Assembly: GCF_001870905.1 (NCBI RefSeq)
Contig: NZ_LNDC01000105.1
Span: 1 to 56,570 of the forward strand
Origin: Geitlerinema sp. PCC 9228
Lineage (GTDB): Bacteria; Cyanobacteriota; Cyanobacteriia; Cyanobacteriales; PCC-9228
Direction of reading: 5' to 3'
Length of the DNA: 56,570 nucleotides
In this document: one piece after another, positions 43,558 to 53,705 of the stretch
How positions within the stretch are numbered: position 1 is the first letter of the stretch
Layout: the number at the start of each line of letters is the position of its first letter
Translations under genes and position numbers: made by a program
Notes under the pieces: model-generated
What the model was told of the DNA's origin: nothing
Databases searched by the model: none
Seen by the model: the letters and a program-made list of their open reading frames with translations, nothing else

Positions 43558-44658
43558 ATGTCTACGACCATTTCCGTATCCCTGCCCGATAATAGCTATC
43601 CCATTCATATTGTTCCCGGGATGTTAGACCGTTTAGGTTCGTATTTGGCAGAACTCAACCCGGGCAAAAAAGTGTTGTTGGTTTCCAACCAAACCATTTT
43701 CCCCCATTACGGCGATCGCGCGATCGCATCTTTACAAGCATCAGGATTTGACGTTGCCACCTACCAACTCCCCGATGGCGAAGCTTACAAAACCCTCGAT
43801 TCCATCTCCCAAATTTACGACGCTGCCCTAGACCATCGTTTGGAGCGATCGTCTACCATGGTAGCGTTAGGCGGTGGTGTCGTTGGCGATATGACCGGAT
43901 TCGCTGCTGCTACCTGGCTGCGGGGCATTCACTTCGTACAAGTACCCACCAGCTTGCTAGCCATGGTGGATGCTTCGGTAGGCGGCAAAACCGGCGTGAA
44001 CCATCCCCAAGGCAAAAACTTAATCGGGGCTTTTTACCAACCGCGTTTGGTTGCCATCGACCCAGATGTGTTGCAAACCTTACCAGAAAGGGAATTTCGC
44101 GCTGGCATGGCGGAAGTTATCAAATACGGCATTATCTGGGATGTAGAATTGTTCTTACAGCTAGAAAAAGCCCAGCGTTTGGATAGCTTCGTCCATTTAA
44201 GCCACGACCTGTTGGAAATTATTTTATCCCGTTCGGTACAAAGCAAAGCCGATGTGGTCGCCAAAGACGAAAAAGAAGCCGGTTTGCGCGCTATTTTAAA
44301 CTACGGACATACCATTGCCCATGCCATCGAAACCCTCACCCACTATCAAGGAGTCAACCACGGAGAAGCTGTTGCCATTGGCATGGTTGCCGCCAGTCGC
44401 ATTGCCGCCAAAATGGGAATGTGGGATCCGCAAAGCGATCGCCGCCAGTATGCCATCATTGAAAAAGCTGGATTGCCCACCCAACTGCCGGCGGGATTGA
44501 ATATTGACGAAATTGTGGCTACCCTACAAAAAGATAAAAAAGTACAAGCGGGCAAAGTGCGTTTTATCTTACCCGAAAAAATTGGACAAGCCACCATCAG
44601 CGATCGCGTCATGCCCGAAACCGTCAAAGAAGTGTTGCAGGATATGCTACCAGCATAA
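43558..44658 (+). CDS. aroB: 3-dehydroquinate synthase
   Basis: 366 residues. AroB turns DAHP into 3-dehydroquinate in the shikimate pathway, using NAD and a metal. Visible motifs: [21 protein letters not shown] (in part), [34 protein letters not shown], and the metal-binding [13 protein letters not shown]-like segment [13 protein letters not shown] and [10 protein letters not shown]. The following ruvB starts 37 nt downstream on the same strand. Confidence 0.97.
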   Translation: MSTTISVSLPDNSYPIHIVPGMLDRLGSYLAELNPGKKVLLVSNQTIFPHYGDRAIASLQASGFDVATYQLPDGEAYKTLDSISQIYDAALDHRLERSSTMVALGGGVVGDMTGFAAATWLRGIHFVQVPTSLLAMVDASVGGKTGVNHPQGKNLIGAFYQPRLVAIDPDVLQTLPEREFRAGMAEVIKYGIIWDVELFLQLEKAQRLDSFVHLSHDLLEIILSRSVQSKADVVAKDEKEAGLRAILNYGHTIAHAIETLTHYQGVNHGEAVAIGMVAASRIAAKMGMWDPQSDRRQYAIIEKAGLPTQLPAGLNIDEIVATLQKDKKVQAGKVRFILPEKIGQATISDRVMPETVKEVLQDMLPA

Positions 44659-44695
44659 CCCACGCCATTGAAGCAATCGCATTTCGGGAATTGTT

Positions 44696-45832
44696 ATGGC
44701 TATTATTTCCTCCGCCAATCCCTCTCCCCATTCCAACCACAAAAAAAAGAAACCGGCAAAAGACCGCTTGCAAGAAGCCAGCGGTGACTATGCAGCCAGC
44801 GAAAAAAACGCTTCTCTAGTACAAGCAGAAGCCACCGAAGACGAACAAAACCAAATTTCCCCAGAAGAAGGGCTGCGACCGCAACATTTTGACGATTATA
44901 TCGGGCAAAAAGACCTAAAAGAACTCCTCCATATCTCCATTCAAGCCGCCAAATCCCGCCAGGAAGCCCTAGACCACCTGTTATTGTACGGACCCCCAGG
45001 CTTGGGAAAAACCACCATGGCGCTAATTTTAGCCCAGGAAATGGGGGTTAATTGTAAAATTACCACAGCCCCCGCCTTAGAACGCCCCCGGGATATTGTG
45101 GGATTGTTGGTGAATTTGCAACCCGGCGATATTTTATTCGTAGATGAAATTCACCGCCTGCCCCGCATCACCGAAGAAATTCTCTATCCGGCGATGGAAG
45201 ACTATCGGGTAGATATTACCGTGGGCAAAGGCAAAAGTGCCCGCAACCGCAGCATTTCTTTAAATCCATTTACCTTGGTGGGGGCAACAACTCGAGTTGG
45301 GGCTTTGACTTCACCGTTGCGCGATCGCTTTGGGACATTGCATCGGCTAAAATTTTATGAAATCGAAGAACTCGACCAAATTTTACGGCGAACCGCAGAA
45401 ATTCTACAAACCCCTCTCACCCCCGAAGGGTCGCTAGAAATTGCCCAACGCGCCCGGGGAACCCCTCGCATCGCCAATCGGCTGTTAAAACGGGTACGGG
45501 ATTACGCCCAAGTCAAAGCATCGGGAACCATTACCGCCGAAGTTGCCCGAGTGGCTTTAGAATTGTTCCAAGTAGACCCCAAAGGTTTGGATTGGACCGA
45601 CCGACACCTGCTAACCATAGCCATCGAAAACTTTCAAGGGGGTCCAGTGGGATTGGAAACGTTGGCGGCAGCAACGGGAGAAGATAGTCAAACCATTGAA
45701 GAAGTTTACGAACCGTACTTGCTACAAATCGGCTACCTGCAACGAACCCCCAGAGGTCGCCTAATTTCCCCGGCAGCTTGGCAGCATTTGGGGTATACCC
45801 CACCCGATACGCAGTTGCATTTAGAATTTTAG
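44696..45832 (+). CDS. ruvB: Holliday junction branch migration ATPase RuvB
   Basis: 378 residues. After a variable N-terminal extension of about 55 residues comes [19 protein letters not shown], Walker [10 protein letters not shown], Walker [11 protein letters not shown], sensor [18 protein letters not shown] and the C-terminal winged helix with [18 protein letters not shown]. With RuvA it drives branch migration in recombination and repair. The N-terminal extension (Lys/Glu-rich) is common in cyanobacteria. Confidence 0.97.
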   Translation: MAIISSANPSPHSNHKKKKPAKDRLQEASGDYAASEKNASLVQAEATEDEQNQISPEEGLRPQHFDDYIGQKDLKELLHISIQAAKSRQEALDHLLLYGPPGLGKTTMALILAQEMGVNCKITTAPALERPRDIVGLLVNLQPGDILFVDEIHRLPRITEEILYPAMEDYRVDITVGKGKSARNRSISLNPFTLVGATTRVGALTSPLRDRFGTLHRLKFYEIEELDQILRRTAEILQTPLTPEGSLEIAQRARGTPRIANRLLKRVRDYAQVKASGTITAEVARVALELFQVDPKGLDWTDRHLLTIAIENFQGGPVGLETLAAATGEDSQTIEEVYEPYLLQIGYLQRTPRGRLISPAAWQHLGYTPPDTQLHLEF

Positions 45833-46164
45833 GGGAATTTTCTTAAAAAACTGTTCGTTGCAGTATCGTCAAAGTTTCTCCACTACCTAGAATGCGGGAA
45901 TTAGCAACTGTCGAGATATGGTCGAATTTCCATCAAGGGGAAACTTAGGTGATGCAAATGCAATTCAAATAAAATTCGTATATTCCAGAGATACAAATTT
46001 TTTTATATTTCCTTTATACGAAGAAAAATAAGTATTTTCTCCAAAGCGCGACTGGTTAATAAATTTTACAAATGATTTCTTCCTATTAGACTGAAGGCTC
46101 AAAAAAATGAAGTAATATATCTCCAATATCAATATTTTGTTTCAATCGTCGATCTTTTGGTGGT
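45833..46164. other. Intergenic region before the FAD-GtrA fusion gene
   Basis: AT-rich, about 330 bp. I see no gene and no clear terminator for ruvB; it probably holds the promoter of the downstream membrane-protein cluster. Confidence 0.5.
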
Positions 46165-48084
46165 GTGATGGAATCGCAACCTATATATATTTTAGGCGCT
46201 GGTCCTGCGGGATTGGCAGCAGCCTACAGTTTGACCAAACACGGATATTCTGTTGTCGTTGTGGAACGGGAATCCCAAGTAGGAGGGTTAGCCAAAAGTA
46301 TAACCTATAAAAATTTTATTCTCGATTTTGGTCCCCATCGCTTTTATACCAAACTAGCACCGGTTTTGCGGCTTTGGGATGAAGTTTTGGGAACAGAACA
46401 AGTTACGGTGAATCGCCTGACACGTATTTATTATAGGGGCAAATATCTTTCCTATCCATTAAAAGCCAAAGAAGTTCTTTCTGTACTGGGGATTCAAGAA
46501 AATTTCCGCATTCTCACTTCATATTTTTGGGCGCGTTTGTTTCCCTACCGCCAGCCGGGCAATTTTGCCCAATGGGTGACCAATAAATTTGGGCGGCGGT
46601 TGTTTGAAATGTTCTTTAAAAGTTATACGGAAAAGTTGTGGGGGGTTCCCTGTACGGAAATTAGCGCTGATTGGGCTTCCCAGCGAATTAAGGGGTTGTC
46701 GCTGATGAAAGCTGCCCGCAATGCGTTGTTGGGAAACGATGGTAAGGTAAAAAGTTTGGTTGACCAGTTCCAGTTTCCTCGTTTGGGTTCCGGTCAGCTA
46801 TACGAAAAAATTGTGGAATTTCTGCATCGCCACGACCAGCAGGTATTGCTGAATACAGAAGTGACGAAGGTTCACCAAGAACAAGGTAAAGTTACTTATA
46901 TTACTTTACGCGATCGCGACACCAACGAAAGCAAAACAGTTCCCTGCAGCCAGGTGATTTCCTCGATTCCCATTACGGTGTTGCTGAAACAGCTAGATGA
47001 AGCCCCACCCCAGCCCATTATCGAACATGCGAAATCTTTGAAGTTCCGCAATACGGTTTTGGTGTATTTAATTGTGGATAGGGGAGATTTGTTTCCCGAT
47101 AACTGGCTGTATATCCACGACAATCGGGTGAAGTTAGGGCGAATTAGCAATTTTGCCAATTGGTCGCCGGATATGTTGCCCAATGACTGGCAAACGCCTT
47201 TGTGTTGCGAGTATTGGTGTAATTTTGACGATGAGTTGTGGCAAATGGATGAAGCGCAGTTGCGGCAGCAGGCGGAGACGGAACTGAGAACCATTGGTTT
47301 GTTGGGCAACGAACGGGTTTCGGATGGGTTTGTGGTACGCTTACCACGTACGTATCCCCTTTATGCGGGTAATTATAAGGTGGCGTTGGAAAATATTCAG
47401 GCTTATTTTGAAGGGTTTGAAAACCTGCAACTGATTGGTCGTTACGGTTCGTTTAAATACAACAATCAGGACCACAGTTTGCTAATGGGCATTTTAGCAG
47501 CGGAAAATGCGATCGCGCCGCAAAAACACGATCTTTGGTCGGTCAATACCGATAGCGAATATGTAGAAGAGGCATCCGCTGACGCTAAAACCACTGCCAG
47601 CAATCAAAACCAACCCAAACGCAAACGCGGTCTGTTGCGCCAGTTAGGCTATCAGTTTACCAGTTATTTGTTTACTGGTGGGGCGGCGACGATTGTGGAT
47701 GTGTTGGTGTTTGCGATTTTGACCCAGTCGGGTTTGTGGTATGTATGGGCGTTGTGTATTAGTTATTTGGTGGGAATGAGTACCAATTTCTGGCTGAGTC
47801 GTCGTTTTGTGTTTGGCATTTACTGGCAAAATTGGCTGGTACAATATGTAGTGTTTGCCGCGATCGCGACCAACAGTTTATTGGCAAATTTAGGTTTGCT
47901 ACAACTTTTGGTGAACGAATTGCAGTGGCATCCCACCTGGTCTCGTCTGGTGAGTGCAGCTTGCGTGGCAGTGTTAAGTTTTACTGGTCACAAGTTGTAT
48001 TCTTTTGCGGAAAAACCCAGCGAACGTTTTGGCAACTCTCCAAAAGCAAAAACTCGTCTACAAAGTTCTTCAATAGAGCAATAA
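46165..48084 (+). CDS. Fusion of FAD-dependent oxidoreductase (UDP-galactopyranose mutase/amine oxidase-like) and GtrA-type membrane domain
   Basis: 639 residues. The first 460 form an amine-oxidase/mutase-like FAD protein: dinucleotide motif ILGAGPAGLAAA (about 9-20), VVERESQVGGLAKS, FGPHRFYT, and the C-terminal FAD loop GRYGSFKYNNQDHSLLMGIL. After a linker of about 45 residues comes a GtrA domain (about 488-605, four membrane helices; FLFTGG-like YLFTGGAATIVDVLVF and SFTGHKLYSF). GtrA proteins move lipid-linked sugars across membranes. The fusion suggests sugar modification coupled to flipping for cell-surface glycans. Two DUF2142 proteins follow. Confidence 0.85.
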   Translation: MMESQPIYILGAGPAGLAAAYSLTKHGYSVVVVERESQVGGLAKSITYKNFILDFGPHRFYTKLAPVLRLWDEVLGTEQVTVNRLTRIYYRGKYLSYPLKAKEVLSVLGIQENFRILTSYFWARLFPYRQPGNFAQWVTNKFGRRLFEMFFKSYTEKLWGVPCTEISADWASQRIKGLSLMKAARNALLGNDGKVKSLVDQFQFPRLGSGQLYEKIVEFLHRHDQQVLLNTEVTKVHQEQGKVTYITLRDRDTNESKTVPCSQVISSIPITVLLKQLDEAPPQPIIEHAKSLKFRNTVLVYLIVDRGDLFPDNWLYIHDNRVKLGRISNFANWSPDMLPNDWQTPLCCEYWCNFDDELWQMDEAQLRQQAETELRTIGLLGNERVSDGFVVRLPRTYPLYAGNYKVALENIQAYFEGFENLQLIGRYGSFKYNNQDHSLLMGILAAENAIAPQKHDLWSVNTDSEYVEEASADAKTTASNQNQPKRKRGLLRQLGYQFTSYLFTGGAATIVDVLVFAILTQSGLWYVWALCISYLVGMSTNFWLSRRFVFGIYWQNWLVQYVVFAAIATNSLLANLGLLQLLVNELQWHPTWSRLVSAACVAVLSFTGHKLYSFAEKPSERFGNSPKAKTRLQSSSIEQ

Positions 48085-48161
48085 TAGTTATCTGTTGACG
48101 GTCGCATTTACCTAGCTTGGCAGCGTTCGATCGCAATTTTTTATTGGCATAGAAGCAAAAA

Positions 48162-49568
48162 ATGTACCCACAGGAACTTGGCAAGTTTTCTTGGCAACAA
48201 TTTTATCGCCAACCCGAATCCGCTTTTCTAATTTTATCCTTGGTTTTTGGGATAATTTTTTTACTGGTAGTGCCGCCTTTTCAAATTCCTGACGAACCCG
48301 CTCATTTTTTGCGGGCTTATCAGGTCAGCCAATTCGATCTAGTTGCCCAAAAAAAAGATGGCATCGTGGGTGGTATGCTGCCAGAAAGCGTCAGCCAAGT
48401 TTTTTACGGTTGGTTGGATTTACCTTTTCACGTAGAACGCAAAGCAATATTAGAATTATTTCAAAATTCTTGGCAAATTCCCTTGCAGCCTTCCCAGAAA
48501 AAGTTGACTTGGTTTTCCAATTCCGCTTTATATAGTCCGGTTCCTTATTTTCCGCAAAGTATCGGAATTGCCTTAGGAAAATTTTTTCATGTTCCTCCTC
48601 TAATTTTAATGTATTTGGGTAGATTGTTTGCCGGGATAGCTGCTATTGGAATTACATTTCGCGCAATTGCGATAGTACCATTTCTGAAATGGGCGTTTGT
48701 TTTTTTGTCTCTGACGCCGATGGCTATTTTTTTGCGGAGTTCTCTGTCGGCTGATAGTATGTTAATTGCCCTTTCTTTTTTGTTTGTAGCTCGTTGTTTG
48801 GATTTGGCTTTTCGCGATCGCGATCGAAAACGAATAGACGGTAAAATTGCTGAATTACTCATTGTAGGAAGTGCGATCGTTCTATGCAAACAGGTATACT
48901 TTCCTTTGGTATTTTTATTTTTTCTCATTCCCATCCGCAAACTGGGCAATACGAAAAAATATCTCTTAACGGCTAGTACCGTGATTGTTACTTCCTTGTT
49001 GGCAGCTTTTCTGTGGAGTTGGGTGGTTAAAGATATCTACGTACCGTCCAGATTTGATGTAGAAATCGATCCGGAGCAACAGTTTGCTTTTATTGTAGCC
49101 AATCCTGTCAAATTCCTAGTAATGATTTTAACAGATTTGCGCAACGATATTGATTTTTATCTTCATCAAATGGTTGGCGTTCTTGGATGGTTAGATACGC
49201 CGCTGCCAAATTTTTTATGGATTTCCTATTTGGTTTTGTTTTCTATTGTTTTTCTAACTGACAATCCCCATAAAATCCCCGTTTATCGATGGCAAAAGCT
49301 GGGAACTTTAGCAGTGATTTTCGGTGGCTTTTTTTTAGTATACGTATCGATTTTTATGTCTTGGACGGGGGTTGACGCAGATAATATCATCGGCATACAA
49401 GGACGATATTTTTATCCTTTTTTGCCTCTGTTTCCTTTTCTGTTGGTGAACCATCGGTGGCAAGTGCCATTGCCAGATAAAACATGGAAACTGATATTGG
49501 TTCTTTATTTAATATTCGTATTAAGTGCAAGTTTGGTGATTTTGAGCGATCGCTATTATGGAATATAA
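48162..49568 (+). CDS. DUF2142 family multi-spanning membrane protein (GT-C-like), copy 1
   Basis: 468 residues with about ten to twelve membrane segments. The first extracytoplasmic loop carries the family's PPFQIPDEPAHFLRAYQVSQ with an Asp-Glu pair as in GT-C glycosyltransferases that use lipid-linked sugars. Also visible are MLPESVSQ, LYSPVPYFPQSIGI and LTPMAIFLRSSLSADSM. It is 77 nt after the GtrA fusion. The tandem neighbour (49670) is a clear duplicate. It likely adds a sugar to a surface glycan; donor and acceptor are unknown. Confidence 0.82.
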   Translation: MYPQELGKFSWQQFYRQPESAFLILSLVFGIIFLLVVPPFQIPDEPAHFLRAYQVSQFDLVAQKKDGIVGGMLPESVSQVFYGWLDLPFHVERKAILELFQNSWQIPLQPSQKKLTWFSNSALYSPVPYFPQSIGIALGKFFHVPPLILMYLGRLFAGIAAIGITFRAIAIVPFLKWAFVFLSLTPMAIFLRSSLSADSMLIALSFLFVARCLDLAFRDRDRKRIDGKIAELLIVGSAIVLCKQVYFPLVFLFFLIPIRKLGNTKKYLLTASTVIVTSLLAAFLWSWVVKDIYVPSRFDVEIDPEQQFAFIVANPVKFLVMILTDLRNDIDFYLHQMVGVLGWLDTPLPNFLWISYLVLFSIVFLTDNPHKIPVYRWQKLGTLAVIFGGFFLVYVSIFMSWTGVDADNIIGIQGRYFYPFLPLFPFLLVNHRWQVPLPDKTWKLILVLYLIFVLSASLVILSDRYYGI

Positions 49569-49669
49569 CCAAAATACACAGATAGCGTATAGAATCAAAC
49601 GAAACTAGTGTTCGATATAAAAAACTGTAGTTTCCCATTGTGTGCCATCTATCTAAAAACGCTATTTTT

Positions 49670-51088
49670 ATGCAAAGGTCAAATTTGCGCTCGTTTTCTT
49701 GGACGAAATTTTACCGCCAACCAGAACATGCTTTTCTCATTTTGAGTTTGGTATTTGGAACAATTTTTCTATTGGTTGTTCCACCGTTTCAAATTCCCGA
49801 CGAACCCGCCCATTTTTTAAGAACTTATCAAGTATCTGAATTAAATTTTATTCCTGAAAAACAGTGGATGTCTAGCAGAAAAGGGGTTTACACCGGTGGT
49901 ATGCTACCAAAAAGTTTGCCTTACTGTTTTGCTTCTTGGTCTGAGCTAAATTTTCATCCAGAACGCAAAGCCACCCTAGAAAGATTTCGAGAATCTTGGC
50001 AAATTCCTTTACAGCCTTCTCAAAAAACGTTTTTGGGATTTTCCAATACCGCTTTATATAGCCCCGTTCCTTATTTGCCCCAAAGCATCGGCATAACCCT
50101 GGGCAAATTTTTTCACGCCCCGCCTTTACTTTTAATGTATTTGGGTAGGGTTTTTGCTTGGATGGCGGCTACGGGAATTACATTTTGGGCAATTGTCAGA
50201 CTCCCTTTGATGAAATGGGCTTTTGTTTTTTTAGCCCTAACACCAATGGCGGTTTTTTTGCGCAGTTCCCTATCGGCGGATAGCATATTATTGGCACTTG
50301 CTTTCTTGTTGGTGGCGACTTGTTGGCACTATGCTTTTCGTTCGCAAAAACTAACAGCATGGAATCTAGCCGAATTAACGATTTTAGGCATGGCAGTTTC
50401 CCTATGCAAACAAGTATATTTCCCTTTAATTTTTCTATTTTTCCTCATTCCCCGTCACAAACTGGGAAATACCAAAAGATACTTTGGTGCTGCCGGTATT
50501 GTTATTATCGCAGTGTTTGTGGTTGCTTTCATCTGGAGTTCTATTGCTAATAGCGTTTTTACCCCTGCGAGGGGAGACATTCCCATCGATCCAGCCAAGC
50601 AGCTAACTTTTATTGTAGAAAATCCGATGGAATTTGTTGGGATGGTTTGGAAGGATTTTGATGAAGATGTGGATTTTTACCTGCATCAAATTGTGGGGAT
50701 ATTGGGATGGTTGGATACGCCGTTACCTGGTTTTCTCTGGATTCCTTACATTGTGGCTTTGCTGGGGGGTGCTCTTGCTAGCGATCGCGCCCAATTTTTT
50801 ATACACTGGTGGCAAAAAGTGGGGACGTTTTTTGTTATAATTGGTATTTTCTTCTTGGTTTATGTTTCCATGTTTTTTGCATGGACTGCTGTAGGCGGTG
50901 AAGAAATTAAAGGGGTTCAAGGACGTTATTTTTTCCCGATTTTCCCTTTGGTTTTGTTTTTATTGGCGAACCGTCGTTGGCAGCTACCGATAGCCGATAG
51001 GATATGGCAGCCGGCGGCTGTTTTGTATCTCATCTTCGTTTTAAGTTCTAGTGTGGTCATTTTGTTCCATCGCTACTATCCGATTTAA
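49670..51088 (+). CDS. DUF2142 family multi-spanning membrane protein (GT-C-like), copy 2
   Basis: 472 residues from MQRSNLRSFSWTKFYRQPE, chosen by alignment with copy 1 (an upstream Met at 49640 is possible). It follows copy 1 along nearly the whole length: PPFQIPDEPAHFLRTYQVSE, LYSPVPYLPQSIGI, LTPMAVFLRSSLSADS, LGWLDTPLPGFLW, GVQGRYFFPIFPL. Loop regions after the first motif are more divergent, with a short insertion (KQWMSSRKGVYTG). This is a tandem duplication that may have split acceptor specificity. Confidence 0.82.
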   Translation: MQRSNLRSFSWTKFYRQPEHAFLILSLVFGTIFLLVVPPFQIPDEPAHFLRTYQVSELNFIPEKQWMSSRKGVYTGGMLPKSLPYCFASWSELNFHPERKATLERFRESWQIPLQPSQKTFLGFSNTALYSPVPYLPQSIGITLGKFFHAPPLLLMYLGRVFAWMAATGITFWAIVRLPLMKWAFVFLALTPMAVFLRSSLSADSILLALAFLLVATCWHYAFRSQKLTAWNLAELTILGMAVSLCKQVYFPLIFLFFLIPRHKLGNTKRYFGAAGIVIIAVFVVAFIWSSIANSVFTPARGDIPIDPAKQLTFIVENPMEFVGMVWKDFDEDVDFYLHQIVGILGWLDTPLPGFLWIPYIVALLGGALASDRAQFFIHWWQKVGTFFVIIGIFFLVYVSMFFAWTAVGGEEIKGVQGRYFFPIFPLVLFLLANRRWQLPIADRIWQPAAVLYLIFVLSSSVVILFHRYYPI

Positions 51089-51175
51089 CCCCTGCCAGGA
51101 ATCACCATCTCTTGCTAGACTCAAAAAGATATTAAAAAATGTTTCTAGCACCCAAAACCAGATGGAAGGGAGATT

Positions 51176-52006
51176 ATGCGAAACGTAGCGATCGCTTTTT
51201 TCGGATTTTGGCTATTGGTTGGTAGCATTTGGATATTGCCAACCGCATCGGCAATGGCTGAACCCACAGCCACACCAACCGAACAAGTGCAACAAGAAGA
51301 TATCGAAACCGTAGAAGACTTGGTAGAGCAAGCGTTGACGGCTACCCAAGCTGGCAATTTTGCGGAAGCCGAACGGTATTGGAGCCAATCAATCGACAAA
51401 CTGCCCAACAATCCGGCTTTGTGGAGCAATCGCGGCAACGCTCGCCTGTCGCAAAATCGGGTTCGAGAAGCGATCGCAGATTACAATCGTGCCATAGAAT
51501 TGTATCCCCAAGCACCCGATGCCTATCTCAACCGTGGCATTGCTTGGGAAAGATTGCAAAAATGGGAAAAAGCGATCGCGGATTACAATCAAGTTTTAGA
51601 AATCACCCCAGACGATCCCATCGCCTACAACAATCGTGGTAATGCCAAAGCCGGTGCTTTGCAGTGGCAAGAAGCTGCCGACGACTACCAAAAGGCGGTG
51701 GATTTGGCACCGGAATATGCCTTTGCTAGAGCCAATCATACATTGGCACTTTACGAACTGGGCAAAACCCAACAAGCCATTCGCGAGTTGCGCAATCTCG
51801 TGCGCAAATATCCCAAATTTGCCGATATGCGTGCGGCGTTGACAGCAGCTTTGTGGGAACAAGGTAGTCTGGGAGAAGCTGAAAGCCACTGGTATGCAGC
51901 AGTTGGTTTGGATGCGCGCTATCGGGATATGGATTGGGTGCGACAAGTGCGCCGCTGGCCGCCCACCATTGCCAATGCATTGGAACGATTTCAAAATATA
52001 GAATAA
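51176..52006 (+). CDS. Exported TPR protein
   Basis: 276 residues. The N-terminal signal peptide (about 1-28, ending near ASAMAEP) directs it across a membrane, to periplasm or thylakoid lumen. From about 50 four to five TPR units follow: AEAERYWSQSIDKLPNNPAL, AIADYNRAIELYPQAPD, AIADYNQVLEITPDDP, AADDYQKAVDLAPEY. The last 60 residues contain a conserved WPPTIANALERF segment. Similar proteins are found in plastid lumens. It probably acts as an assembly or scaffold factor; the partner is unknown. Confidence 0.85.
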   Translation: MRNVAIAFFGFWLLVGSIWILPTASAMAEPTATPTEQVQQEDIETVEDLVEQALTATQAGNFAEAERYWSQSIDKLPNNPALWSNRGNARLSQNRVREAIADYNRAIELYPQAPDAYLNRGIAWERLQKWEKAIADYNQVLEITPDDPIAYNNRGNAKAGALQWQEAADDYQKAVDLAPEYAFARANHTLALYELGKTQQAIRELRNLVRKYPKFADMRAALTAALWEQGSLGEAESHWYAAVGLDARYRDMDWVRQVRRWPPTIANALERFQNIE

Positions 52007-52067
52007 AGGCACCATGCCAAATCCGCTCTACAGCATAAACCCCAAATTGAAAAAAAAAACCGTTTTA

Positions 52068-52088
52068 GTAGGGTGTGCCTTGCCCACC
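52068..52088. repeat. Second copy of the short intergenic palindrome
   Basis: GTAGGGTGTGCCTTGCCCACC, inverted relative to 11360-11380 and differing at one position. It sits between two convergent genes. Confidence 0.6.
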
Positions 52089-52096
52089 CGACGATT

Positions 52097-52948
52097 CTAA
52101 ATGTGGTTTTGATTGGCGGATTTGGCATCGTTATCGGCAATTAATTTTTCAATGGCATCTGGCGTTAAATCCAATACTTGTTCCAACACCACAGCCGCCC
52201 CCGCTTGCTGCAATTTTTCGGTATAGCGGTGGCGGTTTTCGGTATCGGTTTGGGCGTGGGGAGGCAATACACCAACCCCAATCCATTCGCGGGAACTGTC
52301 TTGACGGCGTGCTTGCTGCACCACATACATATCGCCTACCGTATCGCCGACGTAAATCACTGGAGGATGGTTGGTGAAGTTATATCGCTGTTGCAGTTGT
52401 TGGCAGACGAGGAACAATCCCCTGGGATCGGGTTTGCCCGGTGCGTCTTCCATGGCAATTAAAATGGGATGGGCAATGCCTACATGTTTTTGGAGCAAAT
52501 ATTCGGCTTCTGCACGCATGGCACCGCTAAAAAATCCCCACGGTATCTGCGCTTGCAGCAAGTTTTGGAAGTATTCACCGGTAACCAAGACGGGTTCTTG
52601 GGTGATGTAACCGTTCCACTGTTGGTCGTTGTCGCCGCGATAGCGAGATTGGAAAAAATCAATGAGTTCGGGGAAGTTTAACTGGATTTGTTCGCGGGAT
52701 TTTCCCTGTGCTTCTCCATACCGGCAAACCAGTTCGGCGGAGGCTTCCCAGTCGTTGTTCCAAATGCCTTCCGATTTGAGGCGGTCGATTTCTTCTAAAC
52801 TGGGGCGGTAGGCGTTTTGGGTAAAATATTCTACGGTATCCGCGATCGCGCGGCGGTAGGATTGGCTAACATCCCGCAAAACGCCGTCGATGTCAAAAAC
52901 CACAATGCTGGTGGCAGTATCCCCGAAAGAAGACTGTGTGGGCTGCAA
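52097..52948 (-). CDS. HAD-IA hydrolase (TIGR01548-like)
   Basis: 283 residues. HAD motif I is VFDIDGVLRDVSQSYRRAI, with helical cap; motif II is the Ser in GFFSGAMRAEAEYLL; motif III Lys in PGKPDPRGLF; motif IV YVGDTVGDMYVV. The DGVLRDVS and FFSGA features fit the cyanobacterial TIGR01548 group, which is uncharacterised although some homologues are fused to or lie near histidine-biosynthesis genes. It is probably a small-molecule phosphatase. It converges with the TPR gene. Confidence 0.85.
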   Translation of the reverse strand: MQPTQSSFGDTATSIVVFDIDGVLRDVSQSYRRAIADTVEYFTQNAYRPSLEEIDRLKSEGIWNNDWEASAELVCRYGEAQGKSREQIQLNFPELIDFFQSRYRGDNDQQWNGYITQEPVLVTGEYFQNLLQAQIPWGFFSGAMRAEAEYLLQKHVGIAHPILIAMEDAPGKPDPRGLFLVCQQLQQRYNFTNHPPVIYVGDTVGDMYVVQQARRQDSSREWIGVGVLPPHAQTDTENRHRYTEKLQQAGAAVVLEQVLDLTPDAIEKLIADNDAKSANQNHI

Positions 52949-53050
52949 GATTTTTCCTCCAGATGCTGCTGGTCGATCGAAACAGGCAAATTGTTGTTTG
53001 CCAATGGTTTGTTTTAAAATAATAAGGTTGTACCGTTATTTTGCTCAAAC

Positions 53051-53377
53051 ATGGAAGCACAACAGCAACAGCAACATTCTTCCAAATTTGTCTTGAAAAT
53101 TCTCTGGCTGGAAAGCAACGTCGCGATCGCCGTTGACCAGGTAGTGGGCAAAGGCACCAGCCCTCTCACATCTTACTTTTTCTGGCCCCGCAACGATGCT
53201 TGGGAACAGCTAAAAAACGAACTGGAATCCAAACACTGGATTTCGGAAGTTGACCGGGTAGACCTGCTCAACCAAGCCACCGAAGTGATTAACTACTGGC
53301 AGGAAGAAGGCAGAAGGCGCTCTATGACCGTTGCCCAAGATAAATTTCCCAACGTTATTTTTACCGGTAGCGACTAA
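53051..53377 (+). CDS. ycf65: 30S ribosomal protein PSRP-3 / Ycf65 (cS23)
   Basis: 108 residues. After a short Gln-rich N-terminus ([11 protein letters not shown]) comes the very conserved [20 protein letters not shown] and [20 protein letters not shown], the hallmark of Ycf65/PSRP-3. The protein is specific to cyanobacteria and plastids and binds the small ribosomal subunit. The last 25 residues are longer than in the shortest homologues. A long terminator hairpin follows at 53422-53494. Confidence 0.95.
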   Translation: MEAQQQQQHSSKFVLKILWLESNVAIAVDQVVGKGTSPLTSYFFWPRNDAWEQLKNELESKHWISEVDRVDLLNQATEVINYWQEEGRRRSMTVAQDKFPNVIFTGSD

Positions 53378-53421
53378 TAGATATGGCACAACTGCCATTT
53401 TGAAAAAACTGCTGCTATTTT

Positions 53422-53494
53422 GGTGCCGTTGCTCCTTCCCGAAACCCAATTTTCTAGGTTCGGAAGTAGGAAGGGGGCAAAGCACCTTATTTTT
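53422..53494 (+). terminator. Long intrinsic terminator after ycf65
   Basis: GGTGC pairs with GCACC, TTGC with GCAA, CCTTCC with GGAAGG and GAAACC with GGTTC, forming one extended stem-loop, then TTATTTTT. The remainder of 53378-53705 shows no gene. Confidence 0.75.
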
Positions 53495-53705
53495 GTGGGG
53501 ATCGATAAGAATCCTCGCAGCGTCTGGTGGGATCTATAGATTTTTCTTTATCCATGGATTGTTAAGAATTATAAAGAAAATACAAAAAATGGTCAAGATC
53601 GGCGATCGCGCCCTCTGAGCTGTTTTCAAAGGGCAAGGATCCGAGTTAGGGTAGCTGATGGTAGTCTTCGTTTGAGCTGAAGAAGGATAGAAAGGATAAA
53701 GTTTT

